Assembly: GCF_018199995.1 (NCBI RefSeq)
Contig: NZ_CP073579.1
Span: 496,001 to 560,000, forward strand
DNA length: 64,000 nt
Reading direction: 5' to 3'
Source: Photobacterium sp. GJ3
Lineage (GTDB): Bacteria; Pseudomonadota; Gammaproteobacteria; Enterobacterales; Vibrionaceae
Made by a program: the position numbers and the translations under genes. The notes beneath the pieces are model-generated. The model was not told the origin of the DNA, did not search any database, and saw only the letters and a program-made list of their open reading frames with translations. Positions within the stretch are counted from its first letter, which is position 1. The number at the start of each line of letters is the position of its first letter. Of this stretch, positions 27,061-36,561 are shown one piece after another.

Positions 27061-28293
27061 TTATTGGGTGGTTTTCATGGTGGGTTGATCATCCCTGGGA
27101 ACCCAGTCTTGCTCACTGAACCAGTTTCCAATCGGACGCCAGACAGTATCCAGAATGGATTTATACCAGGGGGCTTTTTCAGAGGCTTCTGCGGCTAAAA
27201 TGGGCTGGACGGTGATCAGGCTGTCCCCCATATACCATTCGACTTTACCAACCTGCTGACCTTTGGCAATCGGGGCTTCAAGGTTACTGTTATAAAACAC
27301 CTGATGCGCTAAATTGGTCCGCTGACGCCGGGGTACGGTAATCACACCGCCATCCCCCAGTTCGACCTGAACATTCGAAGGCGAACCGTACCAGACTCTG
27401 GCTTTTTTCAGCGTTTTGCTATCAAATTTCGGATTGAGGTCCTGATAAAACCGGAAACCCCAGGTCAGAAGTTTTTTGCTTTCATTTCTGCGCGCGTTGA
27501 CATCTTCAGTGCCTAACACCACCGCAATGAGCCGCATGTCACCCTGAATCGCAGAAGAAACCAGGCTATAGCCTGCTTCTTTGGTGTATCCGGTTTTTAC
27601 CCCGTCTGCATTCAGGCTGGCATCCCAGAGCAGCGGGTTCCGGTTGCCCTGTTTGATGTTGTGGTAGGTAAAGGATTTCAGTTTGAACAACGCATAGATG
27701 TCCGGCATGTCCTGAATCAGGGCCCGGGTCAGCAAAGCCATGTCGTAAGCCGATGTAGACTGAGAGTCACTGTCCAGCCCGTGCGGATTCGTGAAGTAGG
27801 TATTTTTCATCCCGATTCTTTCCGCTTCGCGATTCATCATTTCAATAAACGCTGAAGAATGTCCGGCGATATGCTCTGCCAGTGCAACAGTGGCATCGTT
27901 CCCGGAAGAAATAATGACACCGTGGTTCAAATCATCAACCGTGACTTCATCCCCAACGTTCAGGAACATGATTGAAGAACCGGGGAATTTTTTCCCCCAG
28001 GCATTTTCACTGATCACAACTCTGTCATCCTGATGAATATGCCCGGCTTTCAATTCCTTTCCGACGATATAAGTGGTCATGATTTTGACAAGGCTGGCGG
28101 GGGCGTGAGGCTTGTTTTCATCACTTCCGGCAATGACCTGGCCGGATTCATAGCTCATCAGAACCCAGGCATCTGCCGCAATCTCAGGCGGACTCGGCAT
28201 GATCGTCTCATCCGCCTTTGCAGGCGATAACCAGAAAACCGGCAGGCTAAAAGCCCAGCACAGCACAGCGGGTTTTAAGCACGTTTTCTTCAT
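27061..28293 (-). CDS. D-alanyl-D-alanine carboxypeptidase, PBP5/6 type
   Basis: A 410-residue low-molecular-weight penicillin-binding protein. After a signal peptide (residues 1-28) the three active-site motifs appear: SLVKIM (Ser and Lys) near residue 67, SGN near 130 and KTG in DGVKTGYT near 233. The C-terminal beta domain is present, and the end (KAPWYKSILDTVWRPIGNWF) fits an amphipathic membrane anchor. It trims the terminal D-Ala of peptidoglycan in the periplasm. DacA and DacC cannot be told apart here. Single gene, divergent from the secreted endonuclease. Confidence 0.93.
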   Translation of the reverse strand: MKKTCLKPAVLCWAFSLPVFWLSPAKADETIMPSPPEIAADAWVLMSYESGQVIAGSDENKPHAPASLVKIMTTYIVGKELKAGHIHQDDRVVISENAWGKKFPGSSIMFLNVGDEVTVDDLNHGVIISSGNDATVALAEHIAGHSSAFIEMMNREAERIGMKNTYFTNPHGLDSDSQSTSAYDMALLTRALIQDMPDIYALFKLKSFTYHNIKQGNRNPLLWDASLNADGVKTGYTKEAGYSLVSSAIQGDMRLIAVVLGTEDVNARRNESKKLLTWGFRFYQDLNPKFDSKTLKKARVWYGSPSNVQVELGDGGVITVPRRQRTNLAHQVFYNSNLEAPIAKGQQVGKVEWYMGDSLITVQPILAAEASEKAPWYKSILDTVWRPIGNWFSEQDWVPRDDQPTMKTTQ

Positions 28294-28568
28294 ATTCCAG
28301 TGTCCCCATCGGATGACGTCGACTTACTTTCAGCTTAGTCAAAACTCTGTTCCTGAGGATAATTTTTACGTGGGCAGCTAACATGAAAGTCACAGGAAAA
28401 CTTACTCCGATGCATGTCATCATTGATGGATACGCAGATTGTTATTTCTTGATTCATGTATCAAAAAGCAATCAAGGTTTTCATGCATTTCTTTGCGTTT
28501 TGCGATAAATGTGTAACTTTATCGCTGCACAATCATGTCATGACACCGGATGAAAGGAACCAACGGCC

Positions 28569-29882
28569 ATGAAACGCAACGCAATTTTGCTGGGATTACT
28601 GACTTTGGGAACGGCGGCAAATGCATATGCCGAGATCAGCAATGGTGATTTTGAAGACTGGAATCAAACCGGTGCGATTGGCTGGACGACGGTCGACTCA
28701 GGCATTCGTCTTCGTGAAACCAATCAGCAAGTACGTTCCGGCAATCGGGCGGCTGAGGTTACGGTGATGACGGGAGCGCAGGAGACAACGGATTTGCGCC
28801 AACGTATTCAGGTGACTGCGGGCCAGACGTATGACTTTTCAGTCTGGGTCTTACATACCGAAGGGCAGGTGGCGGCCCGTCTTTATGTGGATGGTTATCA
28901 GGGCTACTCATTGCCTGCGAATACAGGCCAGTGGCAGCAGCTAACGTATCGTTATACCGCGTCTGTGAGTCAAACCATCGAAATTGGACTGCGGTTCTAC
29001 GATCAGCCGGGATTTGACGGCGCTGAAGTGGTTTATGTGGATCAGTTTTCACCCGCTGAAAACGCAGGAGAAGCAGGGAATCCACCGGCGTCGGGCAACG
29101 GGATTGAAAACCTGTCGAGCGACTACCAAAGTGCAGCCGGATTGAGTGGCTATGCGCTTAAAACAGCGCTTCATCAGATCATTCAGAATCACAGCGTACA
29201 GAGTTATGGCGATCTCTGGACCTTTTATTACTCCGGCGACCTTGATTCGAGTTATGAAAAAGACGGCAGTATTCTGGATATATACTCCGAAAAGCCTGCC
29301 GGGGCAGATACTTTCAGTTTCTCTCCAGGTAATGATCAGTGTGGCAGCTATCGCGGAGAAGGGGACTGCTATAACCGCGAACACAGCTTTCCCCGCAGTT
29401 GGTTTGGCGGGGCCGTCAGCCCGATGAATACGGATGTCCACCATATTTTCCCGACCGACGGTTATGTGAATTCGAAACGGAGCAGTTATCCTTATGGCGA
29501 AGTGATCAGCGCCGTTTATACTTCATCGAATGGTTCGAAATTAGGTGCAGCACGCGCAGGATTAGGCTACACCGGCACGGTCTTCGAACCGATTGATGAC
29601 TTCAAAGGGGATATTGCCCGTGCCTATTTTTATATGGCGACCCGTTATCAGAATGTGATTGCCGGATGGGAGTCACAAAGTAATTTTGGCGATGCAGTTC
29701 TGGATGGCAGCCGCGATCAGGTTTTTGAAGACTGGTTTTTAGCCATGTTATTAGACTGGCATCAGCAGGATCCGGTCAGCCAGAAAGAAAGGATTCGGAA
29801 CGAGGCTGCATATCTGTTTCAGGGGAACAGGAATCCCTTTGTCGATTACCCGGCATTTGCGGCCGAGATTTGGGAAGACTGA
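28569..29882 (+). CDS. Secreted endonuclease I family DNase with N-terminal beta-sandwich module
   Basis: A 437-residue exported nuclease. The signal peptide ends at AYA (residue 21). Residues about 22-165 form a carbohydrate-binding-like beta-sandwich (ISNGDFEDWNQTGAIGWTTV, then YDFSVWVLHTEGQV). The endonuclease I domain follows (about 185-430) with the catalytic signature CYNREHSFPRSWFGG near 279 and TDVHHIFPTDGYVNSKRS. Endonuclease I enzymes cleave DNA nonspecifically. The added sandwich module suggests attachment to a surface or matrix and use of extracellular DNA. AAGGAACC precedes the ATG. Confidence 0.9.
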   Translation: MKRNAILLGLLTLGTAANAYAEISNGDFEDWNQTGAIGWTTVDSGIRLRETNQQVRSGNRAAEVTVMTGAQETTDLRQRIQVTAGQTYDFSVWVLHTEGQVAARLYVDGYQGYSLPANTGQWQQLTYRYTASVSQTIEIGLRFYDQPGFDGAEVVYVDQFSPAENAGEAGNPPASGNGIENLSSDYQSAAGLSGYALKTALHQIIQNHSVQSYGDLWTFYYSGDLDSSYEKDGSILDIYSEKPAGADTFSFSPGNDQCGSYRGEGDCYNREHSFPRSWFGGAVSPMNTDVHHIFPTDGYVNSKRSSYPYGEVISAVYTSSNGSKLGAARAGLGYTGTVFEPIDDFKGDIARAYFYMATRYQNVIAGWESQSNFGDAVLDGSRDQVFEDWFLAMLLDWHQQDPVSQKERIRNEAAYLFQGNRNPFVDYPAFAAEIWED

Positions 29883-29896
29883 ATTTTGTCTCAGTG

Positions 29897-29922
29897 GCGC
29901 AGGACCAGAATCGGTCCTGCGC
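29897..29922. terminator. Hairpin terminator between convergent genes
   Basis: GCGCAGGACC, loop AGAATC, GGTCCTGCGC is a perfect 10-base-pair stem 14 bases after the endonuclease stop codon and before the convergent gene ending at 29942. The T-rich tail is poor. Confidence 0.6.
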
Positions 29923-29941
29923 TCGTCGGGTTTGCCTTCTT

Positions 29942-30397
29942 TTAAGGCTGCTGATAGGCCAGATTCAGATGGTTCTGACCTGACATAAATGCCACATGTA
30001 AATCAATCAGATGTTTCGATTCTTCTAACCACTTTTCATTATGTTGGTGCTGGCAAAACTCAGACATGGCCACAACCAGTCGATCCAGTTTTTTCAGCGC
30101 CCAGCGTCTTGCATCCGGCTGAAGTGACGTTTCAGTACTCATTGCCTGTAATTTGGCATAGGCAAACTGGAGATAGTTGTAACCCTGATCGGCATCGCCG
30201 AGATCGGTGTAATAGATACTGAGCCGCTGACAGGCGTCTAACCAGTAAGCCAGCGCTTCGCTGTCATGCGGCGTTTCGAGTTGCATAAATACACTGTCTG
30301 GTACCCGATGCACGCTACGGCGCAGAATATCAATATCCCGGTGATTGCCGCGCTCGTACCAGGCTTTGAGGTCGGTTAACCAGATGTTCAGATTCAT
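29942..30397 (-). CDS. Uncharacterised protein coupled to a peptide-ABC ATPase gene
   Basis: A 151-residue, all-helical soluble protein (LTDLKAWYERGNHRDIDILRR at the start, LKKLDRLVVAMSEFCQHQHN later), with a weak tetratricopeptide-like feel. Its ATG overlaps the stop of the frameshifted ABC ATPase gene by 4 bases, so the two are translationally coupled. I know no function. It may be an accessory factor of the transporter or of peptide sensing. Confidence 0.65.
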   Translation of the reverse strand: MNLNIWLTDLKAWYERGNHRDIDILRRSVHRVPDSVFMQLETPHDSEALAYWLDACQRLSIYYTDLGDADQGYNYLQFAYAKLQAMSTETSLQPDARRWALKKLDRLVVAMSEFCQHQHNEKWLEESKHLIDLHVAFMSGQNHLNLAYQQP

Positions 30398-31343
30398 GCG
30401 ACTTGCTCCTGTGTGTGATCATAGTGGGCAACAAAGTGGTTGTCGCCAATTTGACGATATCCAGCAATGGATTGAAGGCTGAACTGACGAATTTTTTCAG
30501 CATCCAACGCATAATTGGGTTCATGATCCACCAATTGCTGGAAGGGGAGGTCCGGATTTGGCATTGCTGAGATCAGCAATTGAGTATAGGGGTGCGTGGG
30601 TTGGCGAAGAATGGCTTGTGTGTCACCCCGCTCAACAATTTTCCCGCGATACATCACCGCCGTTTCTTCAGCGATGTAATGTGCTGTTGCCAGATCGTGT
30701 GTGATATATAAGAAACCAATCCCCAGTTTTTGTTTCATTTCTTTCATCAGATTCAGAACCCCAAGCGAATTGAAACATCCAGCATGGAGGTGGGTTCATC
30801 GGCCAGAATCACCTTCGGATTGACCGCTAAAGCTCTGGCTAAATTGACCCGTTGTCTTTGCCCACCGCTGAGCTGGTGCGGATATTTGGTTAAATCATCG
30901 ACGGGCAGTTCAACTTGCGTCATCAGGGATGCCAGCTTGTCACGAAGACCGGATTGACTGACCTGCTTGTGGATCAATAAGGGCCGGGTGAGATGATGAG
31001 CGATGGTATGCGTGGGATTCAGAGAGCCGAACGGATCCTGAAAAATCATTTGCACCTGATTTCTATATGCTAGCAGTTGCTTACGAGATTCAATGGTCCG
31101 GATATCCTGACCATGAAAGAGAATTTCACCGGAAGTCGGGGCGTGTACTTTGGTGATCAGGCGGGCACAGGTACTTTTTCCGCATCCGGATTCACCGACA
31201 AGCGCCAGTGTCCGGCCAGCATGAAGCTGAAAACTGACATCATCAAGCGCCCGAAAAGTATCTGAATGGCTGAAGCCTCCGCCAGACTGGAAATCTTTGA
31301 CGATATGCTTGAGTTCAATGACGGGCCGGCTCATGCGTTGCAC
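30394..31343 (-). pseudogene. Oligopeptide/dipeptide ABC transporter ATP-binding protein (DppF-like), frameshifted
   Basis: One ATPase is split over two frames. Residues 1-196 carry Walker A (GESGCGKST), the Q-loop, the signature [15 protein letters not shown] and Walker B ([11 protein letters not shown]), and then the frame runs into a stop at 30753 after SIRLGF. The second frame resumes with [15 protein letters not shown] and the H-loop (YITHDLATAHYIAEE) and ends at 30394 with the usual peptide-transporter C-terminus. Adding one G to the run of four at 30759-30762 restores SIRLGVLNLM. The break is therefore a one-base loss, either a true lesion or a homopolymer sequencing error. The start overlaps the preceding ATPase gene by 13 bases. 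Confidence 0.85.
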
Positions 31344-32179
31344 TCCTCTGGGGTGGTGTGTGATGGCGTCGCCTTAAGATGATGGATATCCGGGAATGAT
31401 GCCCACAGTTGCTGAGTGTAGGCATGCTGTGGGTTTTCCCGAATGGCGCGGGCTGTATTGATCTCAACAATCTGCCCCTGGCGCATCACGGCAATGCGAT
31501 CACACAGCTGGGTCATCAGCGCTAAATCATGGGTAATAAACAGAATCGAAAAATCAAACTCACTGCGCAATTGGTAGATTTGCTGCAGGATTTCACGTTG
31601 AACAACGACATCCAATGCGGTGGTCGGCTCATCCATAATGATGAGCTTGGGATTCAGGCTGAGTGCAATTGCAATGACCAGACGCTGACGCATGCCACCG
31701 CTGAACTGGTGTGGGTAATCTGAAAGCCTTTCCGGTGGAATATTCACCAGCTGTAAGAGTTTTTCTGCTTTGGCGACCGCCTGTGCTTGCGTATAGCCCA
31801 GATGATGTCGCATCACATCGCAAAACTGTTCCCGAACGGGGAGTACCGGGTTCAGCGAGTTCATGGCACTTTGAAATACCATGGCAATGTCTTTCCAGCG
31901 AATGGCCCCCATGGCACGGTCAGACAAGGTGAGCAAATCCTGATTCTGGAAGCGGATCTGACCATTGGTGATCAGTGCGGGTGGCTTATGCAGCCGGTTG
32001 ATTGCAAAGGCAATGGTACTTTTTCCGCAGCCTGATTCACCAGCCAGCCCAAAAATTTCGCTTTTGCCAATATCAAAACTGACACGATTCACCGCCGTAA
32101 AGTCTCCTTTATCGGTGATGTACGTCACTTCCAGATCCCGGACTTCAAGCAATGGTTCCGGGTGAAAAGCCTGTTCCAT
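31331..32179 (-). CDS. Oligopeptide/dipeptide ABC transporter ATP-binding protein (DppD-like)
   Basis: A 282-residue ATPase of the peptide/nickel importer family. Walker A (GESGCGKST), signature [15 protein letters not shown], Walker B ([12 protein letters not shown]) and H-loop (FITHDLALM) are all intact, followed by the short Cys-containing tail of the DppD/OppD group. The second ATG of a pair is chosen because GGAG stands 6 bases before it. The partner ATPase follows directly, but neither permease genes nor a binding protein is present on either side, which is unusual for this family. Confidence 0.88.
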   Translation of the reverse strand: MEQAFHPEPLLEVRDLEVTYITDKGDFTAVNRVSFDIGKSEIFGLAGESGCGKSTIAFAINRLHKPPALITNGQIRFQNQDLLTLSDRAMGAIRWKDIAMVFQSAMNSLNPVLPVREQFCDVMRHHLGYTQAQAVAKAEKLLQLVNIPPERLSDYPHQFSGGMRQRLVIAIALSLNPKLIIMDEPTTALDVVVQREILQQIYQLRSEFDFSILFITHDLALMTQLCDRIAVMRQGQIVEINTARAIRENPQHAYTQQLWASFPDIHHLKATPSHTTPEECNA

Positions 32180-32382
32180 CATTCTCTCCACAAAAATAAC
32201 AAACAAAAAATAAGAATAGAAATTATTATCATTTGTGTTTGCTGTAAAGATCAAATCAGGGATTAGTGATCCGTGTAGGGAATTTTTTCTGATTTTTCAT
32301 CTCATTATTATCGGCTTGAACCAAACTGTATGTAACGAAACAGTGTGTTTTTAAAGCAGTGGGTTGTCTCAGGGAGTCGAGC

Positions 32383-33825
32383 ATGCGAGTAGGGCTGAGT
32401 ATTTTTGTTTTGTTTTTTGGTCTGGCGATGCTGCCATGGACGGCACAGGCCAGTACGGGATCCGGAGGACTGGATTTAACGCAAACCTCTTTTGGCTATC
32501 TGGCGATTGTGATTTTTGTGGTTGCTTATGGATTAGTGATGGCTGAAGAATACATTCAGCTACCGAAATCTAAGCCGATGTTGCTCGCAGCGGGTTTGAT
32601 CTGGATCCTGGTCGGCTGGGCCTATAAAGAGCAGGGAATGTTAGATGTCGCCCACACTGCTTTAGAGCACAACCTCCTTGAATATGCGGAACTGATGCTT
32701 TTTTTGCTGGTGGCCATGACCTACATCAGCGCGATGGATGAACGTCGTTTGTTTGACGGACTGCAAGGCTGGATGGTCAGCAAAGGGTTTCACTTTCAAT
32801 CCTTATTCTGGCTGACAGGCTTCCTTTCTTTTTTCATTTCTCCGATCGCCGATAACCTGACAACGGCGCTGCTGATGTGTGCCGTGGTGATGAAAGTCGG
32901 GGGCGATAACACCCGGTTTATCAATCTGTCGTGTATCAACATCGTGATTGCTGCCAACGCAGGGGGCGCATTTAGCCCGTTTGGTGATATCACCACCCTG
33001 ATGGTCTGGCAGGCAGGGTTGGTCCGTTTTACTCAATTCTTTGAACTGTTTGTCCCTGCGTTGGTGAATTACCTTGTGCCAGCGTTGGTGATGTCTTTCT
33101 TCGTACCCCGGACGAAGCCGGAAACCGTCAGTGAGTTCGTTGAACTCAAGCGAGGCGCGAAACGAATCGTTGGCCTGTTTCTGCTCACCATCATGACAGC
33201 CGTGGCTTTTCATACCTATCTGCATTATCCGCCGGTGATGGGCATGATGATGGGGATGGCGTATCTGTCGATTTTTGGTTTTTATCTTCAGAAGACTTTG
33301 CCGCGTTCACTGGAGAAAAAGCGAATGGCAGCCCTTGCGAAGAATGATAATGCTGCATTAGAACGATTAGGCTCCGTTGTCCCCTTTGATGTTTTTCGTC
33401 GGATTTCAATGGCGGAATGGGACACCTTGCTGTTCTTCTATGGGGTGGTGATGTGTGTGGGTGGCCTGAGCTTGCTGGGCTATCTGAGTGTGGCATCTCA
33501 CATCATGTATACCCAGTGGGATCCGGTGTGGGCCAATATTATGGTCGGAGTCTTGTCGGCCATTGTCGATAACATTCCGGTGATGTTTGCGGTCTTAACC
33601 ATGAATCCGGATATGTCGATTGACAACTGGTTACTGGTGACTTTAACGGCCGGTGTCGGCGGCAGTCTCTTATCTATTGGATCGGCAGCGGGCGTCGCGC
33701 TGATGGGCGCGGCCCATGGCCGGTATACCTTCTTCGGACACCTGAAATGGACGCCTGTGATTGCACTGGGGTATATCCTGAGCATTGTGGTACACCTGAT
33801 GTTGAATGGCGCTGAATTGGGTTGA
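32383..33825 (+). CDS. nhaD: Sodium/proton antiporter NhaD
   Basis: A 480-residue inner-membrane protein with a signal-like N-terminus (MRVGLSIFVLFFGLAMLPWTAQA) and about a dozen further membrane segments. The ion-transporter family hallmarks are ISPIADNLTTALLM near residue 154 and SAIVDNIPVMFAVL near 385, with NAGGAFSPFGDITTLMVW between. NhaD exports sodium in exchange for protons and is typical of marine and halophilic bacteria. GGGAGTCGAGC precedes the ATG at 32383, which is preferred over an upstream codon. Confidence 0.92.
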   Translation: MRVGLSIFVLFFGLAMLPWTAQASTGSGGLDLTQTSFGYLAIVIFVVAYGLVMAEEYIQLPKSKPMLLAAGLIWILVGWAYKEQGMLDVAHTALEHNLLEYAELMLFLLVAMTYISAMDERRLFDGLQGWMVSKGFHFQSLFWLTGFLSFFISPIADNLTTALLMCAVVMKVGGDNTRFINLSCINIVIAANAGGAFSPFGDITTLMVWQAGLVRFTQFFELFVPALVNYLVPALVMSFFVPRTKPETVSEFVELKRGAKRIVGLFLLTIMTAVAFHTYLHYPPVMGMMMGMAYLSIFGFYLQKTLPRSLEKKRMAALAKNDNAALERLGSVVPFDVFRRISMAEWDTLLFFYGVVMCVGGLSLLGYLSVASHIMYTQWDPVWANIMVGVLSAIVDNIPVMFAVLTMNPDMSIDNWLLVTLTAGVGGSLLSIGSAAGVALMGAAHGRYTFFGHLKWTPVIALGYILSIVVHLMLNGAELG

Positions 33826-33847
33826 GTCATGATGAGAGTGCGGCTGA

Positions 33848-34003
33848 AAAATAAAAGATTTGTTCGAAGCGATTCATGAGTTTCTGGTGAATCTGACGTT
33901 TGCAGCCGTCGTGATTCATGTCATCGCGATTGGGGGAGCCGTCAAAACTGACCGGAAATCGTTACCTGAAAGGTATGGTGACCGGACGAAGAAATTAGGT
34001 TGA
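33848..34003 (+). pseudogene. C-terminal scrap of a cytochrome b561 family protein
   Basis: A 51-codon open stretch without a start reads KIKDLFEAIHEFLVNLTFAA, then VVIHVIAIGGAVKTDRKS, and stops at 34001-34003. The IHEFLVNL...VIHV spacing of two His residues matches the last two helices of cytochrome b561 proteins, which bind heme. No other part of the gene is present, so it is a leftover of a deleted gene between nhaD and ltaE. Confidence 0.5.
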
Positions 34004-34075
34004 GCGGGTGCCGTTTTTCAGCGGAAGACAATCGGGGAATCTGCCGCATTGCATTGAATGCGGCAGTGGCGCGCT

Positions 34076-35116
34076 TTATTGCGCATCTTTCAGAGATGTA
34101 ATCAGGTGATCAATATCTTCCCGGCTGACATCCAGGTGCGTGACGAAACGCATCGGATTTCCGGCACTGATCAGAATCCCTTTGGATTTCAGAATTTCGG
34201 CCAAGGCTTTCGGCTCGATCGTTTCATGCAGCTTTGCGAATACGATATTGGTGTCGACAAGCGCTGGCTTGGTGCTGAATCCCGGAACTGTGTTGAGCTG
34301 CTCGGCCAGATAGCGGGCATTCTCATGATCTTCTTTCAGCCTTGCTGCGTTCTCTTGCAGGGCAATTTTACCGGCGGCAGCCAGAATACCAGCCTGACGC
34401 ATGCCACCTCCCAGCACTTTACGCCAGCGGCGTGCTTTTTGAATCAGTGACTGATTGCCCAGCAGCAGCGATCCGACGGGCGCGCCTAATCCTTTGGACA
34501 GACAAATGGTGAAGGAATCGAAGTATTTCACAATCTCGGTAATATCAACGTCCAGTGCAGCGGCTGCATTGTAAACCCGTGCCCCGTCCAGATGCAGCGA
34601 CAGGCCGTGTTGATCGACAAAGGCTCTTGCTTCGGCCAGATAAGATAACGGAAGCACTTTGCCATTGATGGTGTTTTCTAAACTCAGTAGCTTTGTGCGG
34701 GCGAAATGGCTGTCTTCCGGTTTGATAGCCGCAGCCAGCTTATCAAAGGGCAGCGTACCGTCCGGCAGATTCTCAATGGGCTGTGGCTGAATTGAGCCCA
34801 GGACCGCCGCACCGCCACCTTCAAATTTGTAGTTGTGCGCCTGCTGACCGCACAGGTATTCATCACCACGTTCGCAGTGCGCCATGAGGCCGAGCAGGTT
34901 GGCTTGGGTGCCCGAGGTGCAAAACAGGGCGGCTTCAAATCCATGTCGTTCTGCAGCCCATTGTTCCAGTTCGTTGACCGTTGGATCGTCTCCGTAAACA
35001 TCGTCACCGACTGCCGCAGCAGCGATGGCTTGCCGCATCGCGGCGGAAGGTCTTGTGACGGTATCTGAGCGAAAATCAATTGCGTGTACTGAAGCGGGAG
35101 AAAGGTTGTCTGTCAT
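34076..35116 (-). CDS. ltaE: Low-specificity L-threonine aldolase
   Basis: A 346-residue PLP enzyme that splits L-threonine (and allo-threonine) into glycine and acetaldehyde. Family features are IDFRSDTVTRPSAAMRQAI at the start, GDDVYGDDPTVNELE, FCTSGTQANL, LHLDGARVYNAA and the PLP-lysine motif TICLSKGLGAPVGSLL near residue 210. It supplies glycine and so links functionally to the glycine cleavage cluster elsewhere in the window, though it is not in the same operon. GGATGAATCGCA precedes the ATG. Confidence 0.95.
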   Translation of the reverse strand: MTDNLSPASVHAIDFRSDTVTRPSAAMRQAIAAAAVGDDVYGDDPTVNELEQWAAERHGFEAALFCTSGTQANLLGLMAHCERGDEYLCGQQAHNYKFEGGGAAVLGSIQPQPIENLPDGTLPFDKLAAAIKPEDSHFARTKLLSLENTINGKVLPLSYLAEARAFVDQHGLSLHLDGARVYNAAAALDVDITEIVKYFDSFTICLSKGLGAPVGSLLLGNQSLIQKARRWRKVLGGGMRQAGILAAAGKIALQENAARLKEDHENARYLAEQLNTVPGFSTKPALVDTNIVFAKLHETIEPKALAEILKSKGILISAGNPMRFVTHLDVSREDIDHLITSLKDAQ

Positions 35117-35219
35117 TGCGATTCATCCATTATTACGCGCTCAGAAAGCGGTTTTTTCCAAAAAAAAGACTATATCACGGGATAACGACAGCAGCCTTGA
35201 TGGCCGCCAAAAAAAAGAA

Positions 35220-35241
35220 TCCGGGCCTGATACAGGCCCGG
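35220..35241. terminator. Rho-independent terminator between ltaE region and the immunity gene
   Basis: CCGGGCCTG, loop ATA, CAGGCCCGG is a 9-base-pair hairpin. On the minus strand, after the immunity gene stop, it is followed by ATTCTTTTTTTT, so it ends the toxin/immunity operon. Confidence 0.8.
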
Positions 35242-35259
35242 TTGTTTCGGCGGGGTTAG

Positions 35260-36552
35260 TTAGTCGTGAAATGAGACTTCAGTCAGAGGTGCGGAGAGCT
35301 GCGTGGCTGCAAAGTCCGCCCAGCGATGTTTCATTTGACTTAACCATTGTTCAGGGGCGGCAATGGCGACAGGTTGGATAGAAAAAACCACCAGTTTTCC
35401 AGGCTCATCCCCTTCGATATCACAGACTACTGCGCCGCTGACAGATTTGGCGAGCTCCCTCTCTTCCACTTCGTCACCCAAGCGGAACAAATGGGGCATA
35501 TCGGGTTGCTGTTTTATCCAACGCAGCGTGTTCAGCCAGATCGGGTGCCAGTCTTCAACGGGGTCCTTTGTTGTTAATGACAATGTGATATTTTTCTCCT
35601 CAAAGGGTGGGCGAGGGGATATTTCAGGAAAAGCTTCTTCATAGGAAGGAAACTCGCCTTTCACAAGCCACAAGGGCATATAACCACTTTCTATGTCGGG
35701 TTCCAGACCATAATTATCATAGGCATAAGCCGCCAAGCCTGTAATACACAAAGCAATGTAGCCTTTGCTATCGAAGTCTGCATTCTCAAATTCGTATTGC
35801 CTTTGTGCAATTTCGGTATAGTACTTTTTATGGCATTCCAGCGCGAAGCGTAACTTTTCCGGATATTTGGTCGCCCGGTCATTCCTGTGAATCGCTATCA
35901 GTAATTCCGCCAAAGGCAGATATAGATAGTGAAACATATCCTGTGCGGCACTGCCGCCAATATATTCTGGTGCGGAGTAGGTCACCATGTCCCGGATGCG
36001 TTCATGAATATCGGTATCCTCGGTGATCCAGAAGGCCCGGAACAGGCGGAAGAGCACCCGGCGCACATCGTTATGATCGCCCGTTGCCTCCGGATCACTG
36101 ACATCCCAAATGTCGATATCTGACGCTTCAATGTCCAGCAGCATCCGTCCTTGCTGGAATGGATCACGGAGAATGAAAGTGACGGCGAATGCATCCAGCC
36201 ATTCTGAAGTTGAAATCAGACGCTTTCCTTCATAGGGCCAGAACACGGGTAAGTCTTGAAACCAGCCGTGATAACCACGCTCTTTTTGGGTATAAGGGCC
36301 TAGATTGATCGCCAGAATCTGTGCGCAATCGTATAGCGGACGAATAACTTCCTGACGTTCCTTGCCAAGCAGGAGCGCATGAGCAAAATGAGCGAAAAAC
36401 ATGCCCGTGCTTGGTATGCCCCTTATGGTGCCTTTATGAAGCGCTCTGTAAGTGCTCAGGCAAAGCTGCTGCTTATCTTCTAGGAGTTCTTCCACAAAAC
36501 CACGAGGACGACGCTCTGAGCCAATGATCACGTGACTGTCAATTTTTTCCAT
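35260..36552 (-). CDS. Imm49-type immunity protein
   Basis: A 430-residue, mostly helical cytoplasmic protein recognised as an Imm49 immunity family member by its length and pattern (RALHKGTIRGIPSTGMFFAHF near residue 36, LLLGKERQEVIRPLYDCAQI near 60, FAVTFILRDPFQQGRMLLD near 125). Imm49 proteins protect against toxins at the C-termini of large secreted exoproteins. It lies 9 bases after the toxin gene, in the same operon, with GAGGATAAT before its ATG. Its natural partner should be the C-terminal nuclease-like domain encoded just upstream. Confidence 0.78.
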   Translation of the reverse strand: MEKIDSHVIIGSERRPRGFVEELLEDKQQLCLSTYRALHKGTIRGIPSTGMFFAHFAHALLLGKERQEVIRPLYDCAQILAINLGPYTQKERGYHGWFQDLPVFWPYEGKRLISTSEWLDAFAVTFILRDPFQQGRMLLDIEASDIDIWDVSDPEATGDHNDVRRVLFRLFRAFWITEDTDIHERIRDMVTYSAPEYIGGSAAQDMFHYLYLPLAELLIAIHRNDRATKYPEKLRFALECHKKYYTEIAQRQYEFENADFDSKGYIALCITGLAAYAYDNYGLEPDIESGYMPLWLVKGEFPSYEEAFPEISPRPPFEEKNITLSLTTKDPVEDWHPIWLNTLRWIKQQPDMPHLFRLGDEVEERELAKSVSGAVVCDIEGDEPGKLVVFSIQPVAIAAPEQWLSQMKHRWADFAATQLSAPLTEVSFHD

Positions 36553-36561
36553 ATTATCCTC

